From contig NZ_JSWG01000008.1 of assembly GCF_000797465.1 (NCBI RefSeq), positions 186,001 through 250,000 on the forward strand: a stretch of 64,000 nucleotides of DNA. Reading direction: 5' to 3'. Shown here piece by piece: positions 23,583-34,900 of the stretch. The position numbers and the translations under genes were made by a program. Origin of the DNA: Psychroserpens jangbogonensis (GTDB taxonomy: Bacteria > Bacteroidota > Bacteroidia > Flavobacteriales > Flavobacteriaceae). Under the pieces are notes generated by a model that was given only the letters and a program-made list of their open reading frames with translations, had not been told where the DNA came from and did not search any database. Each line of letters opens with the position of its first letter. Positions within the stretch are counted from its first letter, which is position 1.

Positions 23583-25529
23583 TTAAACCTTGAGAATAAC
23601 TTGAGTCCCTTCATTTCTTTCTGAAAGAATAGCTAGTTGTCCACCGATGTGTTTAGCTCGCTTATTCATATTGGTCAAACCACTTCCTTTTTCTGCAGAA
23701 TCTAATTGAAATCCTTTTCCATTATCAGAAATACTAATTTTTAACTGACTTTTCAATTGTTCGATACTCACCTTAATTTCAGTAGCAGAAGCATGCTTTA
23801 AGCTATTATGAATCGCTTCTTGAATAATTCGGTGGATGTTCATACCTTCTATTGAAGACAATGTTTTTTGATGATTAACACTAGAATCAACATCAAATGA
23901 AAACTTAATATTATCATCATAGACATCAGCTTTATCTATATAATTAGAGATTCGACATTGTAAATCTTCAAATGAAATCTCATTTTTATTCATTGCCCAA
24001 ATCGTATCACGTAGTTCATAAATGGTTTCTGAAGTGAACTCACTTATTTTGTTAAGTTTAGATGTGAGTTTTTCATCTTTTATATCAAAGCCATATTTTA
24101 AATTATCAATTGATGAAATTATAAAAGTGAGTTGCGCTCCAATATTATCATGTAAATCTCTAGAAATTCTTAAACGTTGTTCTTGCAACCTATTTTGAGT
24201 TTCAATTTTTATAAGCGCATCTTTAAGCTCATTTTCCTTTTGAAGTTGCTTATTCTTCAATTTTTGTTGATTGTAGAACAAGTAACCAATTAAGCCTAAA
24301 ATAAGCGCTAAACCTAACAACCCATAAACCTGATAGTTTTTTTGTTGAATCGTTAATTTTTGTTCAGCCAATTCTGCACGCTGCACTAAAATCTCTCTTT
24401 CTTTTTTTTCGGTTTCATACTTTATTTCCAAGTCGGCAACAGCTTGCGCATTTTTTTCTGAAAAAATAGAATCTTTTAAGGCGACGAACTTTCTTGTAAA
24501 CTCTCTGGCCTTTTTAAAATTCCCCAACATATAATTACTTTCAGCAGTATGTAAATTTAGATCGGCAGAAATAGCCTCTATTTGTGGGAATTTTTCAATT
24601 AACTCAAATCCTTTGTTAGAATAAGTTAATGCCGTTTTGGGGTTGTTCAATTGATTATAAAGCGATACCATATTCGCATAAGTAATAACTATTCCTTTTT
24701 CGTCTGCTTCAAAACCTTCAGGTCTGTCTAATGCTTTTAAATAGGATTGAAGCGCTAAGTCTAAATCGCCCTTTTCATTGTAAGCATTGGCTAGATTATC
24801 CAACAGCTTATAATAATCCATAAGATTATTTGTGCGTTTTGCTACAATGATTCCTTTCTTGTATGTGTCTATGGCCTCATCAACACGTCCTAAGTCTTTT
24901 AGATTTATCCCAATATTATTGTAAGAAGCTACTTGATGTGTTTCCAGATTGTGTTTTTTACGAATTTCAAGTGCCTTCTTATGATACTCTAAGGCTTTTT
25001 TACTTAGGTTCATCTCCTGGTAGATGAGCCCAATATTATTCAAATAAATATGGCTTTCACGTTCTTTACCTTTGGAGTCGCCTAATTTAAGAGCATCAAA
25101 GAAATAACGCAAGGCATCATCAAACTCGCTTCTATTCCAATGAAACATGCCAAGATTATTGATACACATGACTTCAATACTTTTGAAATTATGGTCTCTA
25201 CTTAGTTTTAAAGCTCTCGAAAAATAATAATTTGCTGAGTCTGACTTTCCAGTAACATCCATGAATATACCATGGGTATTAGTAAGTTCAGTTAATCCAA
25301 AATTAAATTCGGCGATATAGGCAAGTTCTTTTCCTTCCTTTATAACTTGAATCGCTTTATCAGTATCATTAAAGATATAACTAAAAGCAATTTTATTAAA
25401 CATTCTAATCTTTATAGAATCATCTTTTGTTCCACGTGCTACAGTTAATAAGCTATCTAAATTTTGAGAATTAGAAAAGGAAGCGAAGAATACACTAAGA
25501 AGAAAAAATAAGGAATGCTTAGATTTCAT
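23583..25529 (-). CDS. TPR-containing sensor histidine kinase (HisKA_3), copy 2
   Basis: A 648-residue paralogue of the kinase that follows it. Layout: signal peptide or anchor (MKSKHSLFFLLSVFFASFSNSQ), TPR array (for example NNIGLIYQEMNLSKKALEYHKKAL), a membrane helix (YGLLGLALILGLIGYLFY), the DHp helix with LRISRDLHDNIGAQL (His460) and a HATPase domain with ISDNGKGFQ and GSGLTNMNKRA. The start at 25529 is chosen over one 45 codons upstream because it yields a signal peptide. The linker and DHp region (about 24137-24247) is almost identical in DNA to the other copy (22210-22320), a sign of recent duplication or gene conversion. It lies downstream of a broken secreted-protein gene. Confidence 0.93.
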   Translation of the reverse strand: MKSKHSLFFLLSVFFASFSNSQNLDSLLTVARGTKDDSIKIRMFNKIAFSYIFNDTDKAIQVIKEGKELAYIAEFNFGLTELTNTHGIFMDVTGKSDSANYYFSRALKLSRDHNFKSIEVMCINNLGMFHWNRSEFDDALRYFFDALKLGDSKGKERESHIYLNNIGLIYQEMNLSKKALEYHKKALEIRKKHNLETHQVASYNNIGINLKDLGRVDEAIDTYKKGIIVAKRTNNLMDYYKLLDNLANAYNEKGDLDLALQSYLKALDRPEGFEADEKGIVITYANMVSLYNQLNNPKTALTYSNKGFELIEKFPQIEAISADLNLHTAESNYMLGNFKKAREFTRKFVALKDSIFSEKNAQAVADLEIKYETEKKEREILVQRAELAEQKLTIQQKNYQVYGLLGLALILGLIGYLFYNQQKLKNKQLQKENELKDALIKIETQNRLQEQRLRISRDLHDNIGAQLTFIISSIDNLKYGFDIKDEKLTSKLNKISEFTSETIYELRDTIWAMNKNEISFEDLQCRISNYIDKADVYDDNIKFSFDVDSSVNHQKTLSSIEGMNIHRIIQEAIHNSLKHASATEIKVSIEQLKSQLKISISDNGKGFQLDSAEKGSGLTNMNKRAKHIGGQLAILSERNEGTQVILKV

Positions 25530-25733
25530 ATAAGGGAATAAAAAAAGCATCAGAATTGATATGCCTTTTGGGACAACAAAATTAGCTGATGCTTTCTTAA
25601 AAAATTGATTAATAGCAAGACGAATATATAACATAATAAGAATGACTAATATTTTTTTCGACAAGTTGCAATTAAAAAAGATTAAGCGTAATCCTACAAA
25701 AACTGCGCCGAATCATAATCTCAACAACAAGAT

Positions 25734-26115
25734 TTAATTATTACGAATGTAAGTGTAAATAGTCTTATCATTAGCTTTATAATAAAGATAACCATCAAAT
25801 TCATCTACTTGATATTCTGGTTTTTATCTTTTAAGACATTCTCTTTTTCTACAAGACCTCCATCTTTATTTACTTTTACTAAACCAACACCATCTTCAAA
25901 TTTCGTTAAAATAAACTGTGAGGTTTGTCTTGCTGAAGTTGCTTTAAATCTTGTAACAAACAACCAGTAGTCTCTCTTCAATAATTGCAATGTCGTTGAT
26001 TTTAGATTCCAAGTCATAATTATGACCTGGAATTTCTGATTTTTGAGCGAATAGTGAAGTTGCATTCAAAAAGAATGCAACCATCACTAAGCTCTTAAAT
26101 TAATAACGTTTTCAT
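25734..26115 (-). pseudogene. Frameshifted small secreted-protein gene
   Basis: Three frames carry consecutive pieces of one protein. From 26115 comes an N terminus MKTLLI, which after a shift reads FKSLVMVAFFLNATSLFAQ, a signal peptide ending in FAQ, and KSEIPGHNYDLESK. A second shift near 25960 leads into YWLFVTRFKATSARQTSQF and GVGLVKVNKDGGLVEKENVLKD. A third shift at an A run near 25826 leads into KPEYQVDEFDGYLYYKAND and a stop at 25734. Rejoined, the product would have about 125 residues: a secreted beta-rich protein of no family I know. It begins 12 bases after the lipoprotein gene. The shifts could be real decay or assembly errors at homopolymers. Confidence 0.65.
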
Positions 26116-26126
26116 GTCAATAACTT

Positions 26127-26678
26127 TTAGTTAACAACTTGCTTGGTTAAGTTGAAAGACCCATCAGATATTACTTTAATTGATTGATCTCCATTAACGT
26201 TTTTACCTGAAAAATTGAAATTCCCCTTAACCTTGGTATCCGTTTCTTCAGTAATAACAATTTCTCCAGCAACCATATCATCAAAAGGTGCTTGCCAAAC
26301 TTCGGTAGTTGAATTTTGTGGATTGTTAAGGTCTACATCAGTTACTGTGTAAGTTGCACCATTGGCAATATTGACTCCGCCTCCAATAGCATAAGTTCCT
26401 GGACCAGAATAAACACCCAATATTTGCATTGAAAATGCTTTTCCGCTACTATTAGAAGCGATAATAATTAGGTTTTGCCCATTATTGGCAACTGTTGCTG
26501 AAGACGAAATAGCCATAGATTCGTAATTATTACCATCTACTTTTGCAACTAATACTCCGGAACCAGCTCCGGAACCGTCTCCTCCTCCATCTCCTCCGTC
26601 ATCATCACTAGAACATGATGTAAGAGTTACTGCTGATAATGTCATGACTAAAATCATGAAGTTTTTAAAATGTCTCAT
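26127..26678 (-). CDS. Secreted lipoprotein (DUF6252-like)
   Basis: A 183-residue lipoprotein. The signal ends in LTSC with the acylated Cys22, followed by SSDDDGGDGGGDG, a Ser-Asp stretch after the Cys that in this phylum can act as an export signal for surface exposure. The rest is a beta-rich domain (VLVAKVDGNNYES, FSMQILGVYSGPGTYAIGG, EIVITEETDTKVKGNFNFSGKN) resembling the small calycin-like DUF6252 lipoproteins; that family call is tentative. It is the first gene of a minus-strand group that continues through the broken gene, two kinases and the response regulator. A response-regulator palindrome lies 62 bases before its start, so it may be both a target and a sensor component. Confidence 0.82.
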   Translation of the reverse strand: MRHFKNFMILVMTLSAVTLTSCSSDDDGGDGGGDGSGAGSGVLVAKVDGNNYESMAISSSATVANNGQNLIIIASNSSGKAFSMQILGVYSGPGTYAIGGGVNIANGATYTVTDVDLNNPQNSTTEVWQAPFDDMVAGEIVITEETDTKVKGNFNFSGKNVNGDQSIKVISDGSFNLTKQVVN

Positions 26679-26709
26679 TGTTGATTGTTTTTTGAGGTTA
26701 ATAATGACA

Positions 26710-26757
26710 CAAATTTGCTGTAAAATGGAGAGGTAAACAATACGTCATATGACGTAT
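26710..26757 (-). promoter_or_regulatory. Palindrome and promoter of the lipoprotein-kinase locus
   Basis: A perfect 18-base palindrome ATACGTCATATGACGTAT at 26740-26757, upstream of the lipoprotein on the minus strand. Reading in gene direction, TTG (26740-26738) touches its edge, then after 20 bases comes CAAATTTG (26717-26710), one base off the TAnnTTTG consensus, 31 bases before the ATG. An activator bound here would contact polymerase at the -33 region. The same arms occur at 21629-21646. Confidence 0.7.
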
Positions 26758-26843
26758 ATTCTTAAAAACAATCTGAAAATCAGCATGTTAAATAAAATTG
26801 AAGTGCAATAAAAGCGACTAATTCTATAGTTTTGAAGTACTTT

Positions 26844-27794
26844 TTAAAATTGAATGTGATTAAATGCCGATTGCAAATCCTTTTGTTTGATCCTCAATTT
26901 TTGAAGAAATAATTGATGTGCTTCAGATTTTGGATTAAACGATCTATGTTCTAACCCCTTTTGTATATGTTCAACTTCTTGCATGGTACCATTTGCCTCT
27001 TCAGAAACCCAAACCTTATGAAAATGATCCCAAATATAATTGATAGCTAAAGTATTTGGATGAAGCATATCTTCCTTATAAAAACGATAGTCTCGAAGCT
27101 CATCTAACATGATTTCATAAGAAGGGAAATAATACAGTTGATTCCGAGGTTCAACTAATTGATGAATCGCAGAAATCAAATGCGACTTGCTTTGCGTGTT
27201 TTCCACAAACCCATCTTTAATATGTCTAACTGGCGACACTGTAAATACAATTGAAACTTTAGGGTTTATACTTTTAATTAAACTTACCATGGCTTCAAGG
27301 GACTCTGTTATCGCATCAACAGATAATAGCTCTTTTAAAAACTTCTTTTGTGGAACTTTGTGACAGTTAGCCACAAAATTATCGGTTTCTATCAATCGAT
27401 ATGCCCAAGCTGTACCCAATGTAATCACAACATGTGAGGCTTCCTTTAAAAATACTCCAGTCGCTTTAATTTGAGTATTCAACTCATTTATCAAGTCTTC
27501 TTTAGATGTTCTACTCAGTTTCGAATGCGCTTCAAAACAATGCCATTGTTCATTATGAAAAAAGATATCGTCTTCTGAATACTGTTTTTCATTAATAGCA
27601 TTTACTATTAAGTTTTCAATGGCTAAAGGATGAAATAAAATTCCGAAGGGATTAGCAAATTTTTGAAACTTATAATAATTAAACTTTTCAGCTATGTGTT
27701 CAGAAAAGCAAGAACCTAACAATCCTATTTTAGAATTATAATCAATTTGATTATGCTGTTGTGTTGCAAGTGGAAGTTTAGTTTGAAGCTCCAT
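26844..27794 (-). CDS. GSCFA domain protein (SGNH-hydrolase-like)
   Basis: A 316-residue protein with the GSCFA signature near the N terminus (LLGSCFSEHIAEKFNYYKF, Gly27-Ser28-Cys29-Phe30), the defining stretch of this family, followed by ANPFGILFHP. Other conserved stretches are VVITLGTAWAYR, VSIVFTVSPVRHIKDGF and EDMLHPNTLAINYIW, in which Ser, Gly, Asn and Asp-x-x-His fall in the order of SGNH lipases and acyl-esterases (Asp and His in the last block). There is no signal peptide, so it is probably cytoplasmic. The substrate is unknown. It lies alone on the minus strand, 55 bases downstream of a TPR gene. Confidence 0.88.
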   Translation of the reverse strand: MELQTKLPLATQQHNQIDYNSKIGLLGSCFSEHIAEKFNYYKFQKFANPFGILFHPLAIENLIVNAINEKQYSEDDIFFHNEQWHCFEAHSKLSRTSKEDLINELNTQIKATGVFLKEASHVVITLGTAWAYRLIETDNFVANCHKVPQKKFLKELLSVDAITESLEAMVSLIKSINPKVSIVFTVSPVRHIKDGFVENTQSKSHLISAIHQLVEPRNQLYYFPSYEIMLDELRDYRFYKEDMLHPNTLAINYIWDHFHKVWVSEEANGTMQEVEHIQKGLEHRSFNPKSEAHQLFLQKLRIKQKDLQSAFNHIQF

Positions 27795-27849
27795 AAGGAA
27801 TTACATGTTATTAAGAAGTTAAAGATAAATAACTCTAAGAAACCTAAAG

Positions 27850-28809
27850 CTAAAGTTTTAAAATATCTGTTTTTTCTTCTTGAAACACTTTAATCTTTGG
27901 CAAAGCTGTAATGGCCAAATTTATATACGCTAAGGCTTCAGATTTATTTCCCTTATGCTTATGTATTTGCGCCAATCTAAAATTAGCCCAAGCCTTTGGA
28001 ACGCCATCTGCTGCCGAATAATTTTTAATATAGGTTTGTAAACATTGTACTCCCTTATTTAACTGCACATTATATTCTGCTGCTACCTTACCTATTTGAT
28101 AATGTAATGCATTTCTTTTGTGTTTAACTTGTGCCTTTTCAATATTGGCAATAGCTTTTTCTGGTTGTTCTTGAGTTTCATATAACTTAGTCAGCTTATC
28201 AAAACAAGTCAATGATCCTCCAATTTTTATTGCTTTTTTATAAAATCCTTCAGCTAATTCCGGTTCATTATCATATTCATAGATATAACCTTTTGCTAAA
28301 TAACCATCTACTTTTGAAAGCACTTCTAACTCATCCGCATATTTAAGCGATTTACTTGTGCTTCCACCAATTATACCGGGTAACTGCATATACAATTCTA
28401 CTAAAGCCCAACGTGTATTAATATGTTTAGAATCTAGTTCTGCTGCTTTTATAAATGCCGATTTTATATCTCCAATGTATGCAACAGCTCTAATCTTACT
28501 TATATTTAAAGCTTTCATACCTAAGGCTCCTCCATATTTATAATGATAATTAGCTACATTTGGTTTTAATTCAACCAATTTCTCATATTCATCAATTGCT
28601 TCATCCCATTTTTCTTGCTGACCATAAGCATCACCTAGTAATTCAATACCTTCAATATCATTAGGAGACTCAACAAGATATGTTTCCAGAGTTTTTTCTG
28701 CATGCACATACTTTTTCTCTTGAAATAATTGCTTTGCATTATCTAGTGAAGATGATTGACTAAAACCGATTAACGGAACTATAAAAAGGAAAATAAATAG
28801 ATACTTCAT
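27850..28809 (-). CDS. Secreted tetratricopeptide-repeat protein
   Basis: A 319-residue protein with a signal peptide (MKYLFIFLFIVPLIGFSQ) and TPR-type helical repeats: AKQLFQEKKYVHAEKTLETYL, WDEAIDEYEKLVELKPNVANYHYKYGGALG, PEKAIANIEKAQVKHKRNALHYQIGKVA and SEALAYINLAIT. It has no lipobox, so it is likely periplasmic. TPR arrays bind proteins; a role in envelope assembly or scaffolding is possible but cannot be read from sequence. Its promoter is a minus-strand TATCTTTG at 28874-28881, 65 bases before the start, in the divergent gap with the macroglobulin gene. Confidence 0.85.
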   Translation of the reverse strand: MKYLFIFLFIVPLIGFSQSSSLDNAKQLFQEKKYVHAEKTLETYLVESPNDIEGIELLGDAYGQQEKWDEAIDEYEKLVELKPNVANYHYKYGGALGMKALNISKIRAVAYIGDIKSAFIKAAELDSKHINTRWALVELYMQLPGIIGGSTSKSLKYADELEVLSKVDGYLAKGYIYEYDNEPELAEGFYKKAIKIGGSLTCFDKLTKLYETQEQPEKAIANIEKAQVKHKRNALHYQIGKVAAEYNVQLNKGVQCLQTYIKNYSAADGVPKAWANFRLAQIHKHKGNKSEALAYINLAITALPKIKVFQEEKTDILKL

Positions 28810-28873
28810 ATCATATAACTAAACAAATTTCATGCCTAGGGTTTCTTGGTATTATTTTTGATTTTGATAATGC

Positions 28874-28881
28874 AAAGATAA
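28874..28881 (-). promoter_or_regulatory. -7 element of the TPR gene
   Basis: Reading on the minus strand, TATCTTTG matches the TAnnTTTG consensus exactly, 65 bases before the TPR start. The -33 region is weak. Confidence 0.5.
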
Positions 28882-28994
28882 CGTGTTTACACTTAAAATT
28901 AATAACTTCACTAAATCAAACGATTCAATGACTCATTTGTTATTTATTAGACGAAGTTTTGAGTTTAAATTGCACGATAATTAAAATTTTATTC

Positions 28995-31900
28995 ATGAAA
29001 TTAATTACCAACATTTTAATGATCCTATGTTTCGCTAACTTTTCTAACGCTCAATCTGATAATTTTGAAAAATTATGGAAAGATGTTTCAAAATACGAAT
29101 CTGATGGATTACCAAAATCGGCACTAAAAGTTGTTGAAACTATTTCTGAACGTGCAAAGAACACAAACAATACACCTCAGAAAATAAAAGCATTGCTTCA
29201 TAAAAGCAAATATATTTTAACTCTTGAAGAAGATGCGCAACTAAAAATAGTTGAAGATTTTAAATCTGAAATATCTAAAAGCAAAACACCCACTAAAAAT
29301 ATTCTAGAGAATATGCTAGCCAATATGTACTGGCAATATTTTCAGCAACATCGCTATCAGTTCTATAATCGCACCAATACTGCTGAAAAAGTAGATCAAG
29401 ATTTTAGAACATGGGATTTACAAACCTTATTTAATGAGATACAAACCTATTACCAGAATTCTTTACAAAACGGACTCATTCTTCAGCAAACACAGCTATC
29501 AGAGTATAAGGACATCATTATTCAACAAAAAGGGTCGAAAGCTTTTCGACCTACTCTTTATGATTTATTAAGTCATAATGCATTGGAGTTCTATAAAACC
29601 AATGAGAATAACATCAGTAAACCTGCTTACAAATTTGAGATTGAAAACCCAATGCTATTAGGTCCTACAAAAGCATTTACTGGTGTCGATCTAACATCTA
29701 AAGATTCAACTTCGCTACAATTACAAGCACTTAAGATTTATCAAGAATTAATTCAGTTTCATTCAAAAGATAAAGATCCAGCTGCTCTTGTTGATGTAGA
29801 TATTGAACGATTAAAATATGTTGCTCAGCATGCAACATTTGATAACAAACAAGACCTATTATTAAAAACATTACAATCGTCTAGTGACCAATGGACATCA
29901 CAATATGCTTCTGGTTTATACGATTATGAAATTGCGTCTATATGGCAACAACAAGGACATCGATATAATGCAAATACGAATCCAGATGTACGTTGGAAAT
30001 TAAAAGACGCTATCGATTTATGCAAATCTATCATCAATGACTTTCCGAAAAGTAGAGCTTCAGAAAAATGCGAAGCACTTAAATCGCAAATACTATCAAG
30101 CCGTTTAGGATTGTCAGCAGAAACTGTTATACCTGTTAACTCCTACTCTAAATTTTTAGTAAACTACACCAATATTGATGCTTTAGATTTTAAAATTTAT
30201 AAGGTTAGTCTGACTCAAAAAGATGCCTTTGAGAAACTCTACAAACCCATAGAACGCTTGAGTTTCATTAAAAATAAAACGATTACTACAGAATGGGATT
30301 CGACACTTAAGAATGAAAGCGATTATCAAAATCACTCGACAGAAATTGTAGTTCCAAAACTAGAAAATGGTCATTACATTATTCTCGCTGAAACCAAAAA
30401 CAAAAACAACAGTTTTGCTACACAAACACTTCAGGTTACTGATTTTGCTATTGTAGATCGTTCATCAGGCAGAGAAATGATCTACCAAGTTATTGATAGA
30501 ACTAACGGAAACCCTATAGCTGGTGTTTCTGCAACATTCAATTTTCAGAAAGATTATAATAATAAGTTTTACACGAAAAACCTGACCTCAGATACTCATG
30601 GTGAGCTTCGTTCAATGAAGACTTCAGAACGCTATTTCAATTTGAGTATCAAACTCTCAAAGGATAATCAATCTGCTTATTTTAAAGGCTATTACGCTCA
30701 TAAAGAAAATGACCGAAATAGAAATGATGTAAGCTTTAATTCATTCTTATTCACAGACCGAAGTATCTATAGACCTGGACAAACCGTTTATTTTAAAGCC
30801 ATTCTTCTTGAAAGTCAAAAAGGCAAATCTAAATCACTTTCTGGTGAAACTATATTTGCAACTTTGCATAATGTCAACGGAGAAAAATTAGCAGAATTAG
30901 ATTTCACATCTAATGAATATGGATCTGTTGCTGGAGAATTTATCTTGCCAAGCTCTGGTTTAAACGGTCAGCATTATATAGAAATATATACAACTGTAGG
31001 TTCTATTAGACAGAATTATTATTTTTCAGTTGAAGAATACAAACGACCAAAGTTTGAAACCAATTTTGAGCCTGTTACTGAAACCTTTAAGGTTAATGAT
31101 TCCGTTTTAGCAAAAGGAACAGCTTTAGCTTATGCAGGAAGTAATATTACAGATGCAAAAGTTGTGTATCGTGTGGTAAGAAAAGTACAATATCCACGAT
31201 GGTATTATTGGTATAGACCATGGTTTAATAGTGAGCCTCAAGAAATTTCGCATGGCGAAACAACTACAAATGCAAAAGGTGAATTTGAAATCAAGTTTAA
31301 AGCGCTTCCAGATGAGAGTGCAGACAAATCCTCTTTACCTGTTTTTAATTATGAAATTACAGCAGATGTCACTGATCTTAATGGTGAAACAAGAAGTGCG
31401 ACGACCATTATAAATGTTGGTTATCATACTTTAAACGCTAATATTTCAATAGCAGGACAATTAGACAAAACCAAAAAAGACCATACACTTTCGATTTCTA
31501 CAAAGAATCTAAATGGTGAATTTGTTCCAGCGGAAGGGAATATCAAAATCTATAAGCTCAAAGCTCCCAATCGCGTTTTGAGAACACGACCTTGGAATGC
31601 TCCAGATTATCAGGAAATTCCTTCTGAAGAGTTTAAAACCAAATTTCCTCATGAAGCTTATACTAATGAGCAAAATCCAATCCATTGGAAAAAAGGTAAA
31701 CTTGTTTTTAAAAATACATTTGATACGGAAAGTTCAAAAGAAATGCCACTTGGGAACATTAAAAAATGGATGTCTGGTCAATATGTAATTCTGCTTGAGA
31801 GCAAAGATAAATTTGGTCAAACAGTTACAGATGAAACTAGAACAACTTTGTATAGTGATAGTGATAAAACGGTATCAGATCAACAACTTTTTAGTGTTTC

Positions 31901-34900
31901 AACAAACAAAAACCAATACTCTGTTGATGATACAGTAGAACTTACACTAGCTTCTGCTGCAGAAAATATCACTGTAACTCTAAGTATTGAAAAGAATAAA
32001 GAAATCGTCAATACATTCATTATACCTCTAAACAATAATAAAAAAACGATAGCCATTCCAGTAACTAAAGAAGATGTTGGCGGATTTGCAGTTCATTATA
32101 GCTATGCAACATACAATAGCTTTTCTGGGAACGTAGTACAAATTAATGTGCCTTACCCAGAAAGTGATTTAGAAATCGAAACAAGTACGTTTAGAGACAA
32201 GCTTCAGCCTGGAACAGACGAAACTTGGAGTTTTAAAATTAAAGGTCCGAAAGGTGAAAAAGTCACTGCCGAAATTTTAGCAAGCATGTACGACATGTCT
32301 CTGGATCAATTTAAACCACACTCTTGGAATTTCAATCCAATACAAAAACCAAGATACAACCCAAGATACGGACTTAACGCAAGACAAAGCTTTGGTGTTC
32401 GTGGATTTAGAGTGCATAATCAACAAAATAATAATCCCAATTATTTCCAGCAGAAATATGACCAATTGAATTGGTTTGGGTTTTATTTTGGGAGAAGTTA
32501 TCTGAGATTTAAAGGGCAAGCCTATGATGTAGAAATGATGGAAGATGATGGTGCTTTAGAAGAAATGGTTGTTGTTGGCTATTCATCTAACACTAAAAGT
32601 GAAATGACTAGCGCTGAATCTCTTTCTGATAGTGATTACTTATCAAAAGAAGCAAATATCATTGGTGGAAAGAAAACAATAAATGGTTTAGCGAACATGT
32701 ACATTTATGATGTTCCTAAAGAAGAACCAATAATCGAGAACATCAAAATCCGTAAGAACCTTCAAGAAACTGCTTTTTTCTTTCCGCAATTACAAACTGA
32801 TAGTGAAGGTCAAGTGAGTTTCAGTTTTACAACTCCAGAAGCATTAACTAAATGGAAACTACAGCTATTAGCACATACTAAAACTATGGAAAGTGCTGTA
32901 ACTAGTTTAGAATCTGTAACACAAAAAGAATTGATGGTGATACCAAATGCGCCTCGGTTTTTACGTCAAGGTGATGACATTGTAATAAGCACCAAAATCG
33001 CTAATTTAACAGAGAATTTATTATTCGGTCAGGCTAAATTAATCTTGGTAGACCCAATCACCAATGAAGACATTACACCAAAACTCTTAATGCTAACAAC
33101 AGCTTCAAATGAGTCTAAGAAAACATATAAAGATCAAACTGCTAGCTTTTCGGTAGGTGCTAAAGGCAACACGCAAATCATGTGGAAACTTAAAATATCT
33201 GATGATATTAATGCCGTACAATATAGAATTTTAGCGACTTCTGGAGATTTTAGTGATGGAGAACAAAACACATTACCAGTTCTTACCAATAGAATGTTAG
33301 TTACTGAAACTTTGCCAATGTGGATTAGGAGCAACGAATCTCGAACATTCACACTTGATAAATTGAGTACAAATACTTCAACGACACTCAAACATCATAA
33401 GCTAACTTTAGAGATGACATCAAATCCTGCATGGTATGCAGTTCAAGCATTGCCATATTTGATGGAGTATCCTTATGAGTGTAATGAACAAACGTTTAGC
33501 CGTTATTATGCCAATGCTTTAGCAAGTCATATTGCGAATAGTAATCCGAAAATTCAAGATGTATTTAACCAATGGAAAAATGCTGATGTTTTGATTTCAA
33601 ACTTGGAGAAAAACGAAGAATTAAAGTCCATCTTAATCCAAGAGACACCTTGGTTACGAGATGCTCAAAGTGAAACAGAACAGAAAAAGCGTATTGCATT
33701 ATTATTCGATTTAAACAAAATGAATTACGAATTGGATGCTGCAAAACGTAAACTTAAAAACAATCAAATGGCAAATGGTGCTTGGCCTTGGTTTAAAGGT
33801 GGGAAACCAAATCGTTACATCACACAGCACATCATTACAGGTTTCGCACATCTTGAGAATTTAAAAGTAAATGTTGGAGATAATTCAGTAATTAACATGT
33901 TGGATAAAGCTATTTCTTACTTAGATTCTGAATTTGTTCAGGAATACAAAGACCTTAAAAACCACAATCCGAAAATTGACTTATCTAAAGATCATTTGAC
34001 AAATACGCAACTTCAGTTTATGTATTTGAGAAGTTTTCTTCCTGACACTAAAAAGTCTAAAGAAGTCGAAGATATCATGGATTACTATAACGGCCAAATT
34101 AAAAATTATTGGCTAAACAAATCATTGTATTCAAAAGGCTTAATGGCTTTGGTTATGCATAGAGATGGTGATGTTATAACAGCTAATAAGATTTTAAAAT
34201 CATTAGAAGAAAATAGTATTACTTCAGATGAATTGGGCATGTATTGGAAAGAGAACACAAGTTCATGGTATTGGTATCAAGCACCAATTGAAACACAAGC
34301 TTTAATTATTGAAGCTTTTTCAGAAATTCATCCAAAGGATATTGAAACTGTAGACAATCTAAAAATCTGGTTATTAAAGAACAAGCAAACCAATCAATGG
34401 AAAACAACAAAAGCAACTACTGAAGCTGTTTATGCTTTGTTATTGCAAGGTAGTGACTGGTTGAGCGTGACAGAAATGGTTGAAGTGATTATTGGCGGAA
34501 AAGAGATTACTCCATCAAAACTAAAAGATGTTGAAGTTGAAGCTGGAACTGGCTATTACAAAACGGCTTGGACAAAGGATGAGATTCAGCCTGCAATGGC
34601 TACAATTCAACTTACTAAAAAAGGTGAAGGGATTGCTTGGGGAAGTTTGTATTGGCAATATTTTGAAGACTTAGACAAGATTACTTCAGCAGAAACACCA
34701 TTAAAACTAAAGAAAAAACTCTTTAAAAAGACAAACACAGATACTGGAGAACAGATTACAGAAATTACTTCTGAGTCTGAATTAAACGTTGGTGATTTGG
34801 TACGAGTTCGCATAGAATTACGAAGTGATCGCAATATGGAATTTATCCATATGAAAGATATGAGAGCTTCTGGACTAGAACCAATAAACGTGATGTCGCA

